Counted from the stretch's first letter, positions 1-7,815 are shown. The stretch is DNA of 12,374 nt from Anaerolineales bacterium (GCA_028687395.1 JAQUAE010000021.1:1-12374), one strand, 5' to 3'. Translations and numbers: made by a program. The notes: generated from the sequence alone by a model not told the origin.

Positions 1-43
1 CCTTATCGCCCGCAACCTCGCCCAGCCAACCAAGAATTAAGGG

Positions 44-826
44 TTGAAGGAGCTGGTCGCTCCTTGCAGCGCCTGCTACCTCAACTTGCGCAAAATCGAC
101 AAGTACATGAAGGACAGCCCGAAACTGGCTGAAAAGGTGAATATCGCCCTCTCAGCCGGCGGCTTGTCTTATAAAGCTGGTTCGATTACCGCCCGCCACT
201 TGCTGGATGTCATCGTGAATGACATCGGCTACGAGGCGGTGGCGGCGAAAGTGACCAAGCCACTCCGGGGCCTGCGCCTCGCTCCGTATTACGGCTGTAT
301 GATCGTGCGGCCGGAGTTCTCCAGAGGTGACGGCAAAGGCAAGCCATTCGACGATCCGGAATATCCCACCACGTTGGACAAGCTCTTGAAGGCGCTCGGC
401 GCCGAAGTGGTGGATTATCCTTACAAAGCCCACTGCTGCGGTGGGCACATGACCCAAATCAGCGAAGCCGCCGGCTTTGAGCTCATCCGCCGCCTGGTGC
501 ACGGGGCGGATAAGTACCACGCCGACATGATCGTCACCCTGTGCCCGATGTGCCAGCTCAACCTGGACGGTTTCCAGGGGGCGATGAACCGCCATTTCAA
601 AACCAAATACGCCATGCCAGTCCTGTACTTCACTCAGGTAATGGGATTGGCGTTTGGCCTCGACGCCTCGAAATTGGGGATCGGCGATGAGCTGGTGAGC
701 GCCAGGCCCGCCCTGGCCAAGATAGGCGTGGAAGTGCCCGAACCGGAGGAAGCCAAACCCAAGAAGCCCCCCAAAGAGGCCCTGCCCATGCCGGCTATGC
801 CGACCGACGAGGAGGTGCAACAATGA
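44..826 (+). CDS. hdrB: Heterodisulfide reductase subunit B (HdrB), CCG-domain protein, 5' part missing or disrupted
   Basis: HdrB carries the catalytic non-cubane iron-sulfur centres that reduce a disulfide with electrons from HdrA. Numbering from the TTG at 44, C8 and C11 (PCSACY) are the closing CxxC of the first CCG motif. C85, C131-C132 and C167/C170 (CPMC) form the complete second CCG motif. The family is usually near 290 residues, so about 70 N-terminal residues are missing. The reading frame continues leftward to base 2 with HdrB-like residues (RNLAQ) but meets a TAA at 38-40, so the real start is unclear; the TTG at 44 has no convincing ribosome site and may be only the first usable codon after that stop. 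The C-terminal 25-30 residues are a Pro/Lys/Glu-rich tail. The stop overlaps the hdrA start (ATGA, 823-826), which implies translational coupling. HdrC, not seen here, probably lies just upstream. The family call is firm; the intactness of the gene is not. Confidence 0.88.
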   Translation: MKELVAPCSACYLNLRKIDKYMKDSPKLAEKVNIALSAGGLSYKAGSITARHLLDVIVNDIGYEAVAAKVTKPLRGLRLAPYYGCMIVRPEFSRGDGKGKPFDDPEYPTTLDKLLKALGAEVVDYPYKAHCCGGHMTQISEAAGFELIRRLVHGADKYHADMIVTLCPMCQLNLDGFQGAMNRHFKTKYAMPVLYFTQVMGLAFGLDASKLGIGDELVSARPALAKIGVEVPEPEEAKPKKPPKEALPMPAMPTDEEVQQ

Positions 827-2850
827 CGCAAACCAGCCATGAAGAAGTTCGGATCGGCGTTTACATCTGCCACTGCGGCTCTAACATTGCCGGAACAGTG
901 GACGTAGCTGAAGTTTCCCGCTGGGCGGGCTTGCTGCCCAACGTGGTCGCCAGCCACGATTACAAGTTCATGTGCTCCAGCCTGGGACAAGAGCTGATCG
1001 AAAAGGACATCCAGGAGAATGGCGTCAACCGCGTGGTGGTCGCCTCCTGCAGCCCTCACCTGCACGAACCCACCTTCCGCAACGCCTGCGCCCGGGCGGG
1101 GCTCAACCCTTACCTGTTCGAGATGGCGAACATACGTGAACAGGACTCCTGGGTCACGGTAGATAAAGGTGAAGCCACGAAGAAAGCCCAGGCGTTGGTG
1201 GCAGCAGCAGTGGGGCGCGTGGCTCACCAGCAACCGCTCAACTCGCTGTTCGTACCGATCAACCCGGACGTGCTGGTCGTCGGGGGCGGCATCACCGGCA
1301 TTCAAGCCACCCTCGAAATCGCCAACAGCGGGCGCCACGTGTACCTGATCGAGCGCGAGCCCTCGATCGGCGGCCACATGGCCCAGTTCGACAAGACCTT
1401 CCCCACCCTGGATTGCTCGGCCTGCATCCTGACCCCCAAGATGTTCGATGCTGGCAATCACAAGAACGTCACCATGCTGACCTGGAGCGAGGTCGAGAAG
1501 GTCGAAGGCTACATCGGCAACTTCACCGTCACCATCCGCAAGAAAGCCCGCTACATAGACGTCGACCTGTGCACCGGATGCGGTGTATGCCAGGAGAAAT
1601 GCCCGAAGAAGGTGATCGACGACGTCTTCGAAGCCGGCCTGGGATACCGTAAAGCGGTCTACACACCCTTCCCGCAGGCAGTGCCAAAGTATCCGGTCAT
1701 CGACCGCGTTAACTGCACTTTCTTCCAAAAGGGCACCTGCAAGGCATGCGAGAAGTTCTGCCCCACCGGCGCAATCAAATTCGACCAGGCCGACGAAGTC
1801 ATCACCGTAACCGTTGGTAACATCATCCTGGCTACCGGCTTCGACCTGTTCGACGCCCGCAAGATACCGCAATATGGGTATGGTCGCCTGGCCAACGTCT
1901 TCACCAGCCTGGAATTCGAGCGCTTGACAAACGCGGCTGGCCCAACGGGGGGGAAGGTCGTCATGCGCGATGGCGTGACCGTCCCCAAGACCGTCGGCAT
2001 CATCCATTGCGTCGGCAGCCGGGATAAGAATTACAACAACTACTGCTCGGCAATCTGCTGTATGCAATCGTTGAAGTTCGCCCACCTGGTCAAGGAAAAG
2101 ACGGGCGCCGAGGTATACCAGTTTTACATCGATATGCGCACGCCCGCCAAGGCCTACGACGAGTTCTACCAGCGCATCATCCACGAGGACGTGCACTTTG
2201 TGCGCGGCAAGGTGGCGGAGGTGACAGACGCCGCTCGGAACCCCGGCGAGGAAGGCAAGTTGATCATCCAGGTGGAAGACACCCTGGTTGGTAAACAACG
2301 CCGTATCCCTGTGGACATGGTGGTGCTCTCCGCAGGACTGGAAGCCCGCGCCGATGCCAAGGAAGTCGCCCTCAAGTTCGGCATCTCCTGCAGCGCTGAC
2401 AAGTGGTTCATCGAAAAGCACCCCAAGCTCGACCCGGTGGCGACGATGACCGATGGCGTCTTCGTAGCTGGCGCCTGCCAGGGACCCAAAGACATCCCCG
2501 CCAGCGTGGCGCAAGGCGCTGCGGCAGCGGCTCGCGTGCTCTCCATCATCGGACAGGGCGAGATCGAAATCGAAGCGTCCACAGCTATCGTGGATGAGCT
2601 CGCCTGCGTGGGTTGCAAGGAGTGCATCACCACCTGCCCCTACCAGGCGATCGAGTTTCTGGAGGATAAGCAGAAAGCGCATGTCATCGAAGCCTTGTGC
2701 AAAGGCTGCGGCACGTGCGTCGGCGCCTGCCTGTCGAAATCCATCAGCTTGAGACATTTCACCGACGACCAATTGGTCGCAGAGATGATTGGCGCCATGT
2801 GGACGATGAAACAATTCGAGCGCGCCGAGTTGGAGGCCCAAAATGCCTGA
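823..2850 (+). CDS. hdrA: Heterodisulfide reductase subunit A (HdrA), FAD and iron-sulfur electron-bifurcating subunit
   Basis: HdrA holds the flavin at which electron pairs are split or merged between the disulfide side (HdrB/C), ferredoxin and the MvhD/dehydrogenase side in the cytoplasm. The 675 residues match methanogen HdrA (about 660) and not the doubled HdrA2 form. An N-terminal cysteine domain (C16, C18, C51, C76, C89) is followed by the FAD-binding GGGITG at 154-159, the conserved C198/C201 segment (CSACILTPKM), a ferredoxin-like pair of motifs (C250/253/256/260 and C298/306/309/313), the HCVGSRD stretch with C396, C408 and C412-C413, and a C-terminal 2[4Fe-4S] ferredoxin (C595/598/601/605 and C626/629/632/636). 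The ATG at 823 has GGAGG at 811-815, seven bases upstream, and overlaps the hdrB stop. The 3' end overlaps mvhD by 8 bases. A long antisense open frame over this gene is a composition shadow. Confidence 0.96.
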   Translation: MTQTSHEEVRIGVYICHCGSNIAGTVDVAEVSRWAGLLPNVVASHDYKFMCSSLGQELIEKDIQENGVNRVVVASCSPHLHEPTFRNACARAGLNPYLFEMANIREQDSWVTVDKGEATKKAQALVAAAVGRVAHQQPLNSLFVPINPDVLVVGGGITGIQATLEIANSGRHVYLIEREPSIGGHMAQFDKTFPTLDCSACILTPKMFDAGNHKNVTMLTWSEVEKVEGYIGNFTVTIRKKARYIDVDLCTGCGVCQEKCPKKVIDDVFEAGLGYRKAVYTPFPQAVPKYPVIDRVNCTFFQKGTCKACEKFCPTGAIKFDQADEVITVTVGNIILATGFDLFDARKIPQYGYGRLANVFTSLEFERLTNAAGPTGGKVVMRDGVTVPKTVGIIHCVGSRDKNYNNYCSAICCMQSLKFAHLVKEKTGAEVYQFYIDMRTPAKAYDEFYQRIIHEDVHFVRGKVAEVTDAARNPGEEGKLIIQVEDTLVGKQRRIPVDMVVLSAGLEARADAKEVALKFGISCSADKWFIEKHPKLDPVATMTDGVFVAGACQGPKDIPASVAQGAAAAARVLSIIGQGEIEIEASTAIVDELACVGCKECITTCPYQAIEFLEDKQKAHVIEALCKGCGTCVGACLSKSISLRHFTDDQLVAEMIGAMWTMKQFERAELEAQNA

Positions 2851-3262
2851 ACCCAAGATCATCGGATTTCTGTGTAACTGGTGTTCCTACCGCGGCGCGG
2901 ACACCGCCGGTATGGCGCGCCTCAAGTACCCACCCAACGTGAAAATCGTGCGAGTTCCCTGCAGCGGCAGGGTCTCACCCGAGTTAGTGTTGCGCACTTT
3001 TCGCGAAGGCGCGGATGGCGTGATGGTGCTTGGCTGCCACATCGGCGATTGTCACTACAGCACCGGCAACCACCGCGCTGCCAAGCGCATGCCTGTGCTG
3101 AAAAAAGTGCTCGAATATTCCGGTATCGACCCGGAACGCCTGTGCGTGAACTGGGTGTCGGCGGCGGAAGGTGAACGCTTTGCCAAAATCATCACTGATT
3201 TCACCGAGACCATCCGCGCCTTACCCCCACTCACGGAGGAGATGACATGGACCAAAGGCTAG
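2843..3262 (+). CDS. mvhD: MvhD/FlpD-type [2Fe-2S] electron-transfer subunit
   Basis: This small iron-sulfur protein passes electrons between a hydrogenase or formate dehydrogenase and HdrA. At 139 residues it has normal family length. The family's five conserved cysteines are present: C11 and C14 in FLCNWCSYRGAD, C40 in VPCSGRV, and C65 and C70 in GCHIGDCHY. The gene overlaps hdrA by 8 bases and the next gene by 16 bases, so it is translated as part of the same operon. No hydrogenase large or small subunit is visible, while a formate dehydrogenase lies two genes downstream. The likely partner is therefore the dehydrogenase, as for FlpD in methanogens that use formate. The family call rests on clear motifs; the partner is inferred from gene order. 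Confidence 0.95.
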   Translation: MPEPKIIGFLCNWCSYRGADTAGMARLKYPPNVKIVRVPCSGRVSPELVLRTFREGADGVMVLGCHIGDCHYSTGNHRAAKRMPVLKKVLEYSGIDPERLCVNWVSAAEGERFAKIITDFTETIRALPPLTEEMTWTKG

Positions 3263-4071
3263 AAGCACTGCTCCAGACCATTCAGAAGGTTTTACCCGAC
3301 GTTGATGGGATCATCGGTCTGAAAGTAAACGCCGCTGGGCATATTGCTCCTCACCTCTTCAGGAAGGAAGCCCCAGCCGAGCTCGACGGGCTGGCCATCT
3401 GGCCGAAGTATCCCACTCCGGACACGTTGCGCCTGATTCAAAAAGCCCATCCCGGTGCGAAACTTGGCATGGTGGTCAGGGGTTGCGAGGAACGTGGCGT
3501 AGTCGAGATGTTCAAGCATGCCCAGGTTGACCTGAGCAATATCTCCCTGATCGGGTTGCAATGCACACGGGAGGAAGCGGAATTTTGCCGCTGTGCCAAG
3601 CCGTATACAGCGCACGCCAAGCTGACCGTCGGCGAGCCCATCGAAGGCGTGCCCGACCCAGTCACCGAGGGCTTCCTGGCAAAGACGCGCGAAGAACGCC
3701 TGGAGTACTGGAAGGAACAACTGGTGCGCTGCATCAAGTGCTACGGCTGCCGCAACGTGTGCCCGCAGTGTTTCTGCAACGTCTGCGCCCTGGAAGACGA
3801 AAAATGGGTTGGCACGGGATGGCTGCCGATGCCCCTGCCGCCCATGTACCACCTGGTGCGAAGCATGCACATGACGGCCAAGTGCGTCGCCTGCCGTGAA
3901 TGCGAGGAAGTCTGCCCGGCGGACATCCCGATGGCCATCCAGTACCGCCTGATTGCCGGCGACGTGAAGGAAATGTTTGGCTACGAGACCGGCGTCTCTA
4001 TGGACGAAAAACCGCCCCAATTGCTGGTGCTGGCAGAAGGCGAATTCGAGCGAACAGGGTTACCGCATTAA
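3247..4071 (+). CDS. Multi-cluster [4Fe-4S] electron-transfer subunit of the Hdr/formate dehydrogenase complex (FdhB-like)
   Basis: This 274-residue cytoplasmic protein has an N-terminal domain (about 1-150) with cysteines C80 (VRGCEERG), C106, C114 and C116. It resembles the N-terminal part of proteins annotated as FdhB or F420-hydrogenase beta subunit, although I see no clear flavin or F420 signature. Two ferredoxin motifs follow: C162/C165/C168/C172 and C213/C216/C219/C223. The first runs on into C175, C177 and C180 (CPQCFCNVC), giving more cysteines than two clusters need. It sits between mvhD and fdhA, overlapping mvhD by 16 bases and ending 11 bases before the fdhA ATG, which is where a linker subunit would be expected. 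GGAGGA at 3235-3240 supports the ATG at 3247. An HdrC role is possible, but the N-terminal domain is not typical of HdrC. The iron-sulfur call is certain; the subunit name is not. Confidence 0.8.
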   Translation: MDQRLEALLQTIQKVLPDVDGIIGLKVNAAGHIAPHLFRKEAPAELDGLAIWPKYPTPDTLRLIQKAHPGAKLGMVVRGCEERGVVEMFKHAQVDLSNISLIGLQCTREEAEFCRCAKPYTAHAKLTVGEPIEGVPDPVTEGFLAKTREERLEYWKEQLVRCIKCYGCRNVCPQCFCNVCALEDEKWVGTGWLPMPLPPMYHLVRSMHMTAKCVACRECEEVCPADIPMAIQYRLIAGDVKEMFGYETGVSMDEKPPQLLVLAEGEFERTGLPH

Positions 4072-4082
4072 GGAGCGCATCT

Positions 4083-6128
4083 ATGGAATATAAAAATGTC
4101 CTCACCACCTGCCCCTTCTGCGGCACAGGCTGTGGATTCTTCCTGCAAGTCCTGGACGGTAAGATCGTCGGCGTCCTGCCGGACAAGAAGCACCCCGTCA
4201 GCCAGGGCAGCCTGTGTGTGAAAGGCTGGAACGCCCACGGGTTCATTTATCACGAAGACCGCTTGAAGTCACCCCTCATCCGGCGCAACGGCAAACTGGT
4301 CGAGGCGTCCTGGGATGAAGCCATCGAGCTGGTCGCCACCCGACTGGGTGAAATCAAAGCCAAGCATGGCCCAGACAGCATTGCCCTCCTGGCTTCGGCG
4401 AAAGCCACCAACGAAGAAAATTACCTGTTCCAAAAGTTCGGCCGCGCGGTGATCGGGACGAATAATATCGATCACTGCGCCCGTCTCTGACACTCCTCCA
4501 CCGTGGCCGGTCTGGCCACTGCTTTTGGTTCCGGCGCGATGACCAACTCGTTCCCGGACCTGGAGGAAGCCCAGGTGATCCTGATCACCGGCTCGAACAC
4601 GACCGAACAGCACCCCATCATCGCCACACGGCTAATCAAGCTGCAGGATAAGGGCGCCAAGATCATCGTGATCGACCCGCGCTACACTCAGATCGCCCAG
4701 ATCGCGGATATCTACCTGCGCCAGAAACCGGGCACTGACCTGGCCTGGTTCAACGGCCTGATGCACGTCATCCTGCGCGACAACCTGGCCAATCAGGATT
4801 TCATCAAGGAGCGCACCGAAGGCTTCGAAGAGCTGAAAGCCAAAGTGGCGGACTACACCCCCGAGCGCGTCGAAGAGATCACCGGCATCCCTGCCGAAAA
4901 ACTGGTCGAAGTCGCCCACCTGTACGCCAAGGCTGAGCGGTCTGCGATCTTCTACTGCATGGGCATTACCCAACACACTACCGGCGTGCAACACGTGTGG
5001 CAGTGCGCCAACCTGGCCATGCTCACCGGTCACATCGGTCGACCGGGTACCGGCGTCAACCCCCTGCGCGGCCAAAATAACGTGCAAGGCGCCTGCGACA
5101 TGGGCGGGCTGCCGAACGTATTTCCGGCTTACCAGCCGGTAACCAAGGACGACGCGCGCGAGAAATTCCAACAAGCCTGGGGCGTGGAGAAACTGCCCGC
5201 TGAAGTGGGCATGACCATCATGGAAATGATGCATGGCCTGGAGAACGGCAAGGTCAAAGCTATGTGGGTGATGGGCGAGAACCCCTCCCTCTCCGACCCG
5301 GACATCAATCACGTCAATAAAGCGCTGCAAGCTGCCGAGTTCCTCATCGTCCAGGACGTGTTCCTCTCCGAAACCGCGCAACTGGCCCACGTGGTGCTCC
5401 CGGCTGCCTCCTACGCTGAAAAGGATGGCACCTTCTCCAACACGGAGCGGCGCGTCCAGCGCGTGCGCAAGGCGATTGAGCCGCTTTACGGGAGCAAGTC
5501 CGACATGGAAATCATCTGCCTGGTCGCCCGGAAGATGGGCGCCAGGGGATTCGATTTCGAGACACCCCAGCAAGTGATGGCTGAGATCAACCAACTTACC
5601 CCCTCCTACGGCGGGATCACCTACGAGCGCCTCGAGGAGTTGGGCGCGCTTATCTGGCCGTGCCCGAACGGCGAACATCCCGGAACCCCCTTCTTGCATA
5701 AGGATAAATTTGCACGCGGGCTGGGTCTGTTCCACGCCATCGACCACCAGCCGCCTGCCGAGGAACCGGATGAAGAATATCCCTTCATCCTGACAACCGG
5801 GCGCATCATGTTCCACTATCACACCGGCACGATGACCCGCCGCATCGAGAAGCTGGACCGCGAAGTGCCCACCTGCGTAATCGAGATCAACCCGGCCGAC
5901 GCCAGCCGAATTGGATTGAATGGTAAGAATAAAGTTCGCCTGCAGAGCCGCAGAGGCGAGCTCATCGCTGAAGCCAAGACCACCGAGCGCGTCGACCCGG
6001 GCGTGGTCTTCATGCCCTTCCACTTCGTGGAAGCTGCTGCCAACATACTCACCAATCCCGCCCTCGACCCGGTAGCCAAGATACCGGAATACAAGGTTTG
6101 CGCGGTACGGGTAGAACTAGCCGAATAA
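4083..6128 (+). CDS. fdhA: Formate dehydrogenase catalytic subunit, selenocysteine-containing molybdenum/tungsten bis-MGD enzyme
   Basis: The enzyme interconverts formate and CO2. The gene is 682 codons including stop, read through an in-frame UGA at 4488-4490 that encodes selenocysteine 136. The context DHCARL-U-HSSTVAGL matches the active site of E. coli FdhF (U140), and the following H137 corresponds to FdhF H141. C10/C13/C17/C45 bind a [4Fe-4S] cluster, K47 follows it, and R329 in NPLRGQNNVQGACDMG corresponds to FdhF R333. The constant offset of four residues confirms the frame across the UGA. The C-terminal molybdopterin-dinucleotide domain begins near EYPFILTTGR. AAGGAG at 4070-4075 overlaps the preceding stop and supports the ATG at 4083. 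Treating the UGA as a stop would give a false 5' fragment ending at 4490 and a false second gene from the GTG at 4503. There is no membrane segment or Tat signal, so the enzyme is cytoplasmic. Placement after hdrBA-mvhD suggests Hdr-coupled formate metabolism. Confidence 0.96.
4488..4519 (+). promoter_or_regulatory. UGA selenocysteine codon with bacterial SECIS hairpin
   Basis: Twelve bases after the UGA, GTGGCC (4503-4508) and GGCCAC (4514-4519) form a perfect 6-bp stem closing the loop GGTCT (4509-4513). The E. coli fdhF SECIS shows the same GGTCT apical sequence, the part bound by SelB, at the same codon distance (seventh codon after the UGA). The bulged U of the E. coli stem is not evident. 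An element in this position inside the coding region is the bacterial arrangement. It implies that selA, selB, selC and selD exist elsewhere in the genome. Confidence 0.9.
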
Positions 6129-6305
6129 TGTTGTTCTCCGATGGAGCTTATGAAGAGTATGCCAAGATGCCTTGGGGAGGCTAATTGTTGAGGCGACATA
6201 CTATTCCTTGAGGAGGTCCTGCTATCCGAAATACAGCACGAATCACTCCACATCGAGAGCATGTGCAAAGCAACTTATCTTCAAAATCTATCTAAGGAGT
6301 AAAGC

Positions 6306-7205
6306 ATGAACGAAACCTTATCATTCGATGCCCTTCTTCCCCCCGCAATGGCCGCTAAGGCTGAAGACCTGGGCATCAAGAAAGCCAACTTACCTGCCAA
6401 CAATATGTTCGCGCTAGCTATTCTGGCCGGCGCATTCATCGGGATAGGGGCGATCTTCGCTACCACTGTAAGCGCGGGCAGCATGCCGATCAAAGACACT
6501 GCCGGAGCAGCCGCCTTCTCCACCGGCTTGCCGTATGGGGTTGTTCGCCTGCTCACCGGCCTGGTCTTCACCGTCGGCCTGATTCTGGTCGTCGTCGGCG
6601 GCTCAGAGCTCTTCACCGGCAACAACCTGATCACCATGGCGTACGCCAGCAAGAAGGTCAATCTGAAGAGCCTGCTACGCAACTGGATCATTGTCTACAC
6701 CGGCAACTTCGTCGGCTCCGTGATCACCGCCCTCATCGTCTTCCTGGGCAAACAGTACGCCTTCGGAAGCGGCGCAACCGGGCTTGCAGCCCTCAACATC
6801 GGCGAAGCTAAAACTAGCCTGACCTTCATCCAGGCGATTGCGCTGGGCATCATGTGCAACGCCCTGGTATGCATGGCTGTCTGGATGTGCTACAGCGCCC
6901 GCACAACCACGGACAAGATCCTGGCGATCATCCCGCCCATCTCCTGCTTTGTTGCCGCCGGTTTCGAACACAGCGTTGCTAACATGTATTTCATTCCGGT
7001 CGCTCTGTTCATCAAGTATTTTGGCGACTCGAAGTTCTTCGAGACAATCGGTAAAACCGCCGCGGACTTCCCGCATCTCACCTGGGGTAATTTCTTCGGT
7101 GCTAATCTGCTTCCTGTTACAATTGGTAACATTATTGGCGGGGCAGGCATGGTAGGCCTGATCTACTGGTACGTTTACCTGCGCCCGGCAAAGCCCAAGG
7201 CGTGA
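6306..7205 (+). CDS. focA: Formate channel of the formate/nitrite transporter (FNT) family
   Basis: This pentameric inner-membrane channel moves formate in or out of the cell. The 299 residues contain about six hydrophobic segments after a soluble N-terminal stretch of roughly 40 residues. T104 in ELFTGNN and H222 in GFEHSVANMYFIP correspond to the gating threonine and pore histidine of E. coli FocA (T91 and H209), both with the same offset of 13. AAGGAG at 6294-6299, six bases before the ATG, is a strong ribosome site. It follows fdhA after 177 bases with no clear terminator between them, so cotranscription is plausible. The neighbour enzyme makes formate the likely substrate over nitrite. 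The direction of transport cannot be read from the sequence. Confidence 0.95.
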   Translation: MNETLSFDALLPPAMAAKAEDLGIKKANLPANNMFALAILAGAFIGIGAIFATTVSAGSMPIKDTAGAAAFSTGLPYGVVRLLTGLVFTVGLILVVVGGSELFTGNNLITMAYASKKVNLKSLLRNWIIVYTGNFVGSVITALIVFLGKQYAFGSGATGLAALNIGEAKTSLTFIQAIALGIMCNALVCMAVWMCYSARTTTDKILAIIPPISCFVAAGFEHSVANMYFIPVALFIKYFGDSKFFETIGKTAADFPHLTWGNFFGANLLPVTIGNIIGGAGMVGLIYWYVYLRPAKPKA

Positions 7206-7220
7206 AGGATCTTTTTTGGA

Positions 7221-7286
7221 GCAGGTCCACAACGCCCGTGCACGGGCGAGTCGAGTGTGCCGCGCAGATGAGGCTTGTGGACCTGC
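7221..7286. repeat. Nested inverted repeat: 12-bp perfect stem enclosing a 16-base palindrome
   Basis: GCAGGTCCACAA (7221-7232) is the exact reverse complement of TTGTGGACCTGC (7275-7286). Directly inside the left arm lies the perfect palindrome CGCCCGTGCACGGGCG (7233-7248), which can fold into a 6-bp hairpin with a TGCA loop. The remaining 26 bases show only weak pairing. No T-run follows the structure on the + strand, and T6 (7211-7216) lies before it, so it is not a standard intrinsic terminator. It occupies most of the focA to cNMP-domain gap and could be a folded RNA, an mRNA-stabilising element or a small non-coding repeat. Confidence 0.8.
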
Positions 7287-7318
7287 CCACCCATTCTTAG
7301 CAAACAGGGAAAAAAGCC

Positions 7319-7783
7319 ATGATCTCTCCTGAACTCTTGCGCCGCTACCCCTTCTTCCGCTGTTTGGAGGAAAGCCAACTGACCACCCTGGCGATGCTCT
7401 CGGAAGAGGTCACCCTCGAGAAAGGCATGATTCTGTTCAAGGAAAATGAGCCGCTCGATTTCCTGTATTTTTTGACCGAGGGCAGCATCGACCTGTTCTT
7501 TACCGTCAACATCGATTACAACAAGCAGAACAAAGAATATTTTGTCGACGAAATCAATCCCGGAGAGGTATTCGCTATCAGCGCGGTGATCGGGCCTTAT
7601 CTGGCAACCTCCACCGCGAAGGTGGCACAGAACAGTAAAGCGATCAAGATCGACGCAAAAGCGCTGCTGGGGAAATTCGATCATGACCCGGTGCTTGGTT
7701 TTACCATCCTCAAAGGGGTGACCAAAACAGCTCTTGAAAGATTGACCGCGACGCGTATCCAATTGGTCGCTTCGAGATCGTAA
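7319..7783 (+). CDS. Stand-alone cyclic-nucleotide-binding-domain protein (Crp fold, no HTH)
   Basis: The 154 residues form a single cNMP-binding domain. An N-terminal helix (PELLRRYPFFRCLEESQLTTLA) leads into the beta-roll (GMILFKENEPLDFLYFLTEGSIDLFF), and a helical end follows. There is no C-terminal helix-turn-helix, so this is not a Crp/Fnr transcription factor. The phosphate-binding cassette at about 82-99 reads GEVFAISAVIGPYLATST. The usual Glu of the GE-x-AL motif and the usual Arg of the PR-x-AT motif are both replaced, so classical cAMP or cGMP binding is doubtful. The start at 7319 has only a weak AGGGA (7306-7310). The gene lies 32 bases before a GNAT acetyltransferase, which recalls the cNMP-GNAT fusion Pat of mycobacteria. 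A regulatory-subunit role for the acetyltransferase is inferred. Confidence 0.85.
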   Translation: MISPELLRRYPFFRCLEESQLTTLAMLSEEVTLEKGMILFKENEPLDFLYFLTEGSIDLFFTVNIDYNKQNKEYFVDEINPGEVFAISAVIGPYLATSTAKVAQNSKAIKIDAKALLGKFDHDPVLGFTILKGVTKTALERLTATRIQLVASRS

Positions 7784-7815
7784 AAAGGTTACTGTAGGGT
7801 TCTGGAGGGCAAGTC

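Noticed and set aside
634..2862. 742-codon antisense open frame covering hdrA
   Set aside because: It is fully opposite a gene with intact HdrA motifs, shows no recognisable domain, and is the sort of long shadow frame produced by GC-biased codon use.
4632..6023. 463-codon antisense open frame over fdhA
   Set aside because: It lies opposite the conserved molybdopterin enzyme; its translation is low-complexity and unlike any known protein, with no ribosome site that would support it.
4503..6128. Separate gene starting at the GTG at 4503
   Set aside because: It lacks the FeS and active-site part of formate dehydrogenase, and its start lies within the SECIS stem. It is the 3' part of the selenoprotein gene.
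6129..6305. Terminator or small gene between fdhA and focA
   Set aside because: The best hairpin (6169-6181) is about 5 bp with a G-U pair and no T-run. Short frames here have no matching ribosome site or family resemblance. No convincing promoter hexamers were found.
7209..7290. The 7221-7286 fold as a standard rho-independent terminator for focA
   Set aside because: The T6 run precedes the structure on the + strand and no T-run follows it, so it does not have terminator geometry. On the - strand the flank after the stem is A-rich, not T-rich.
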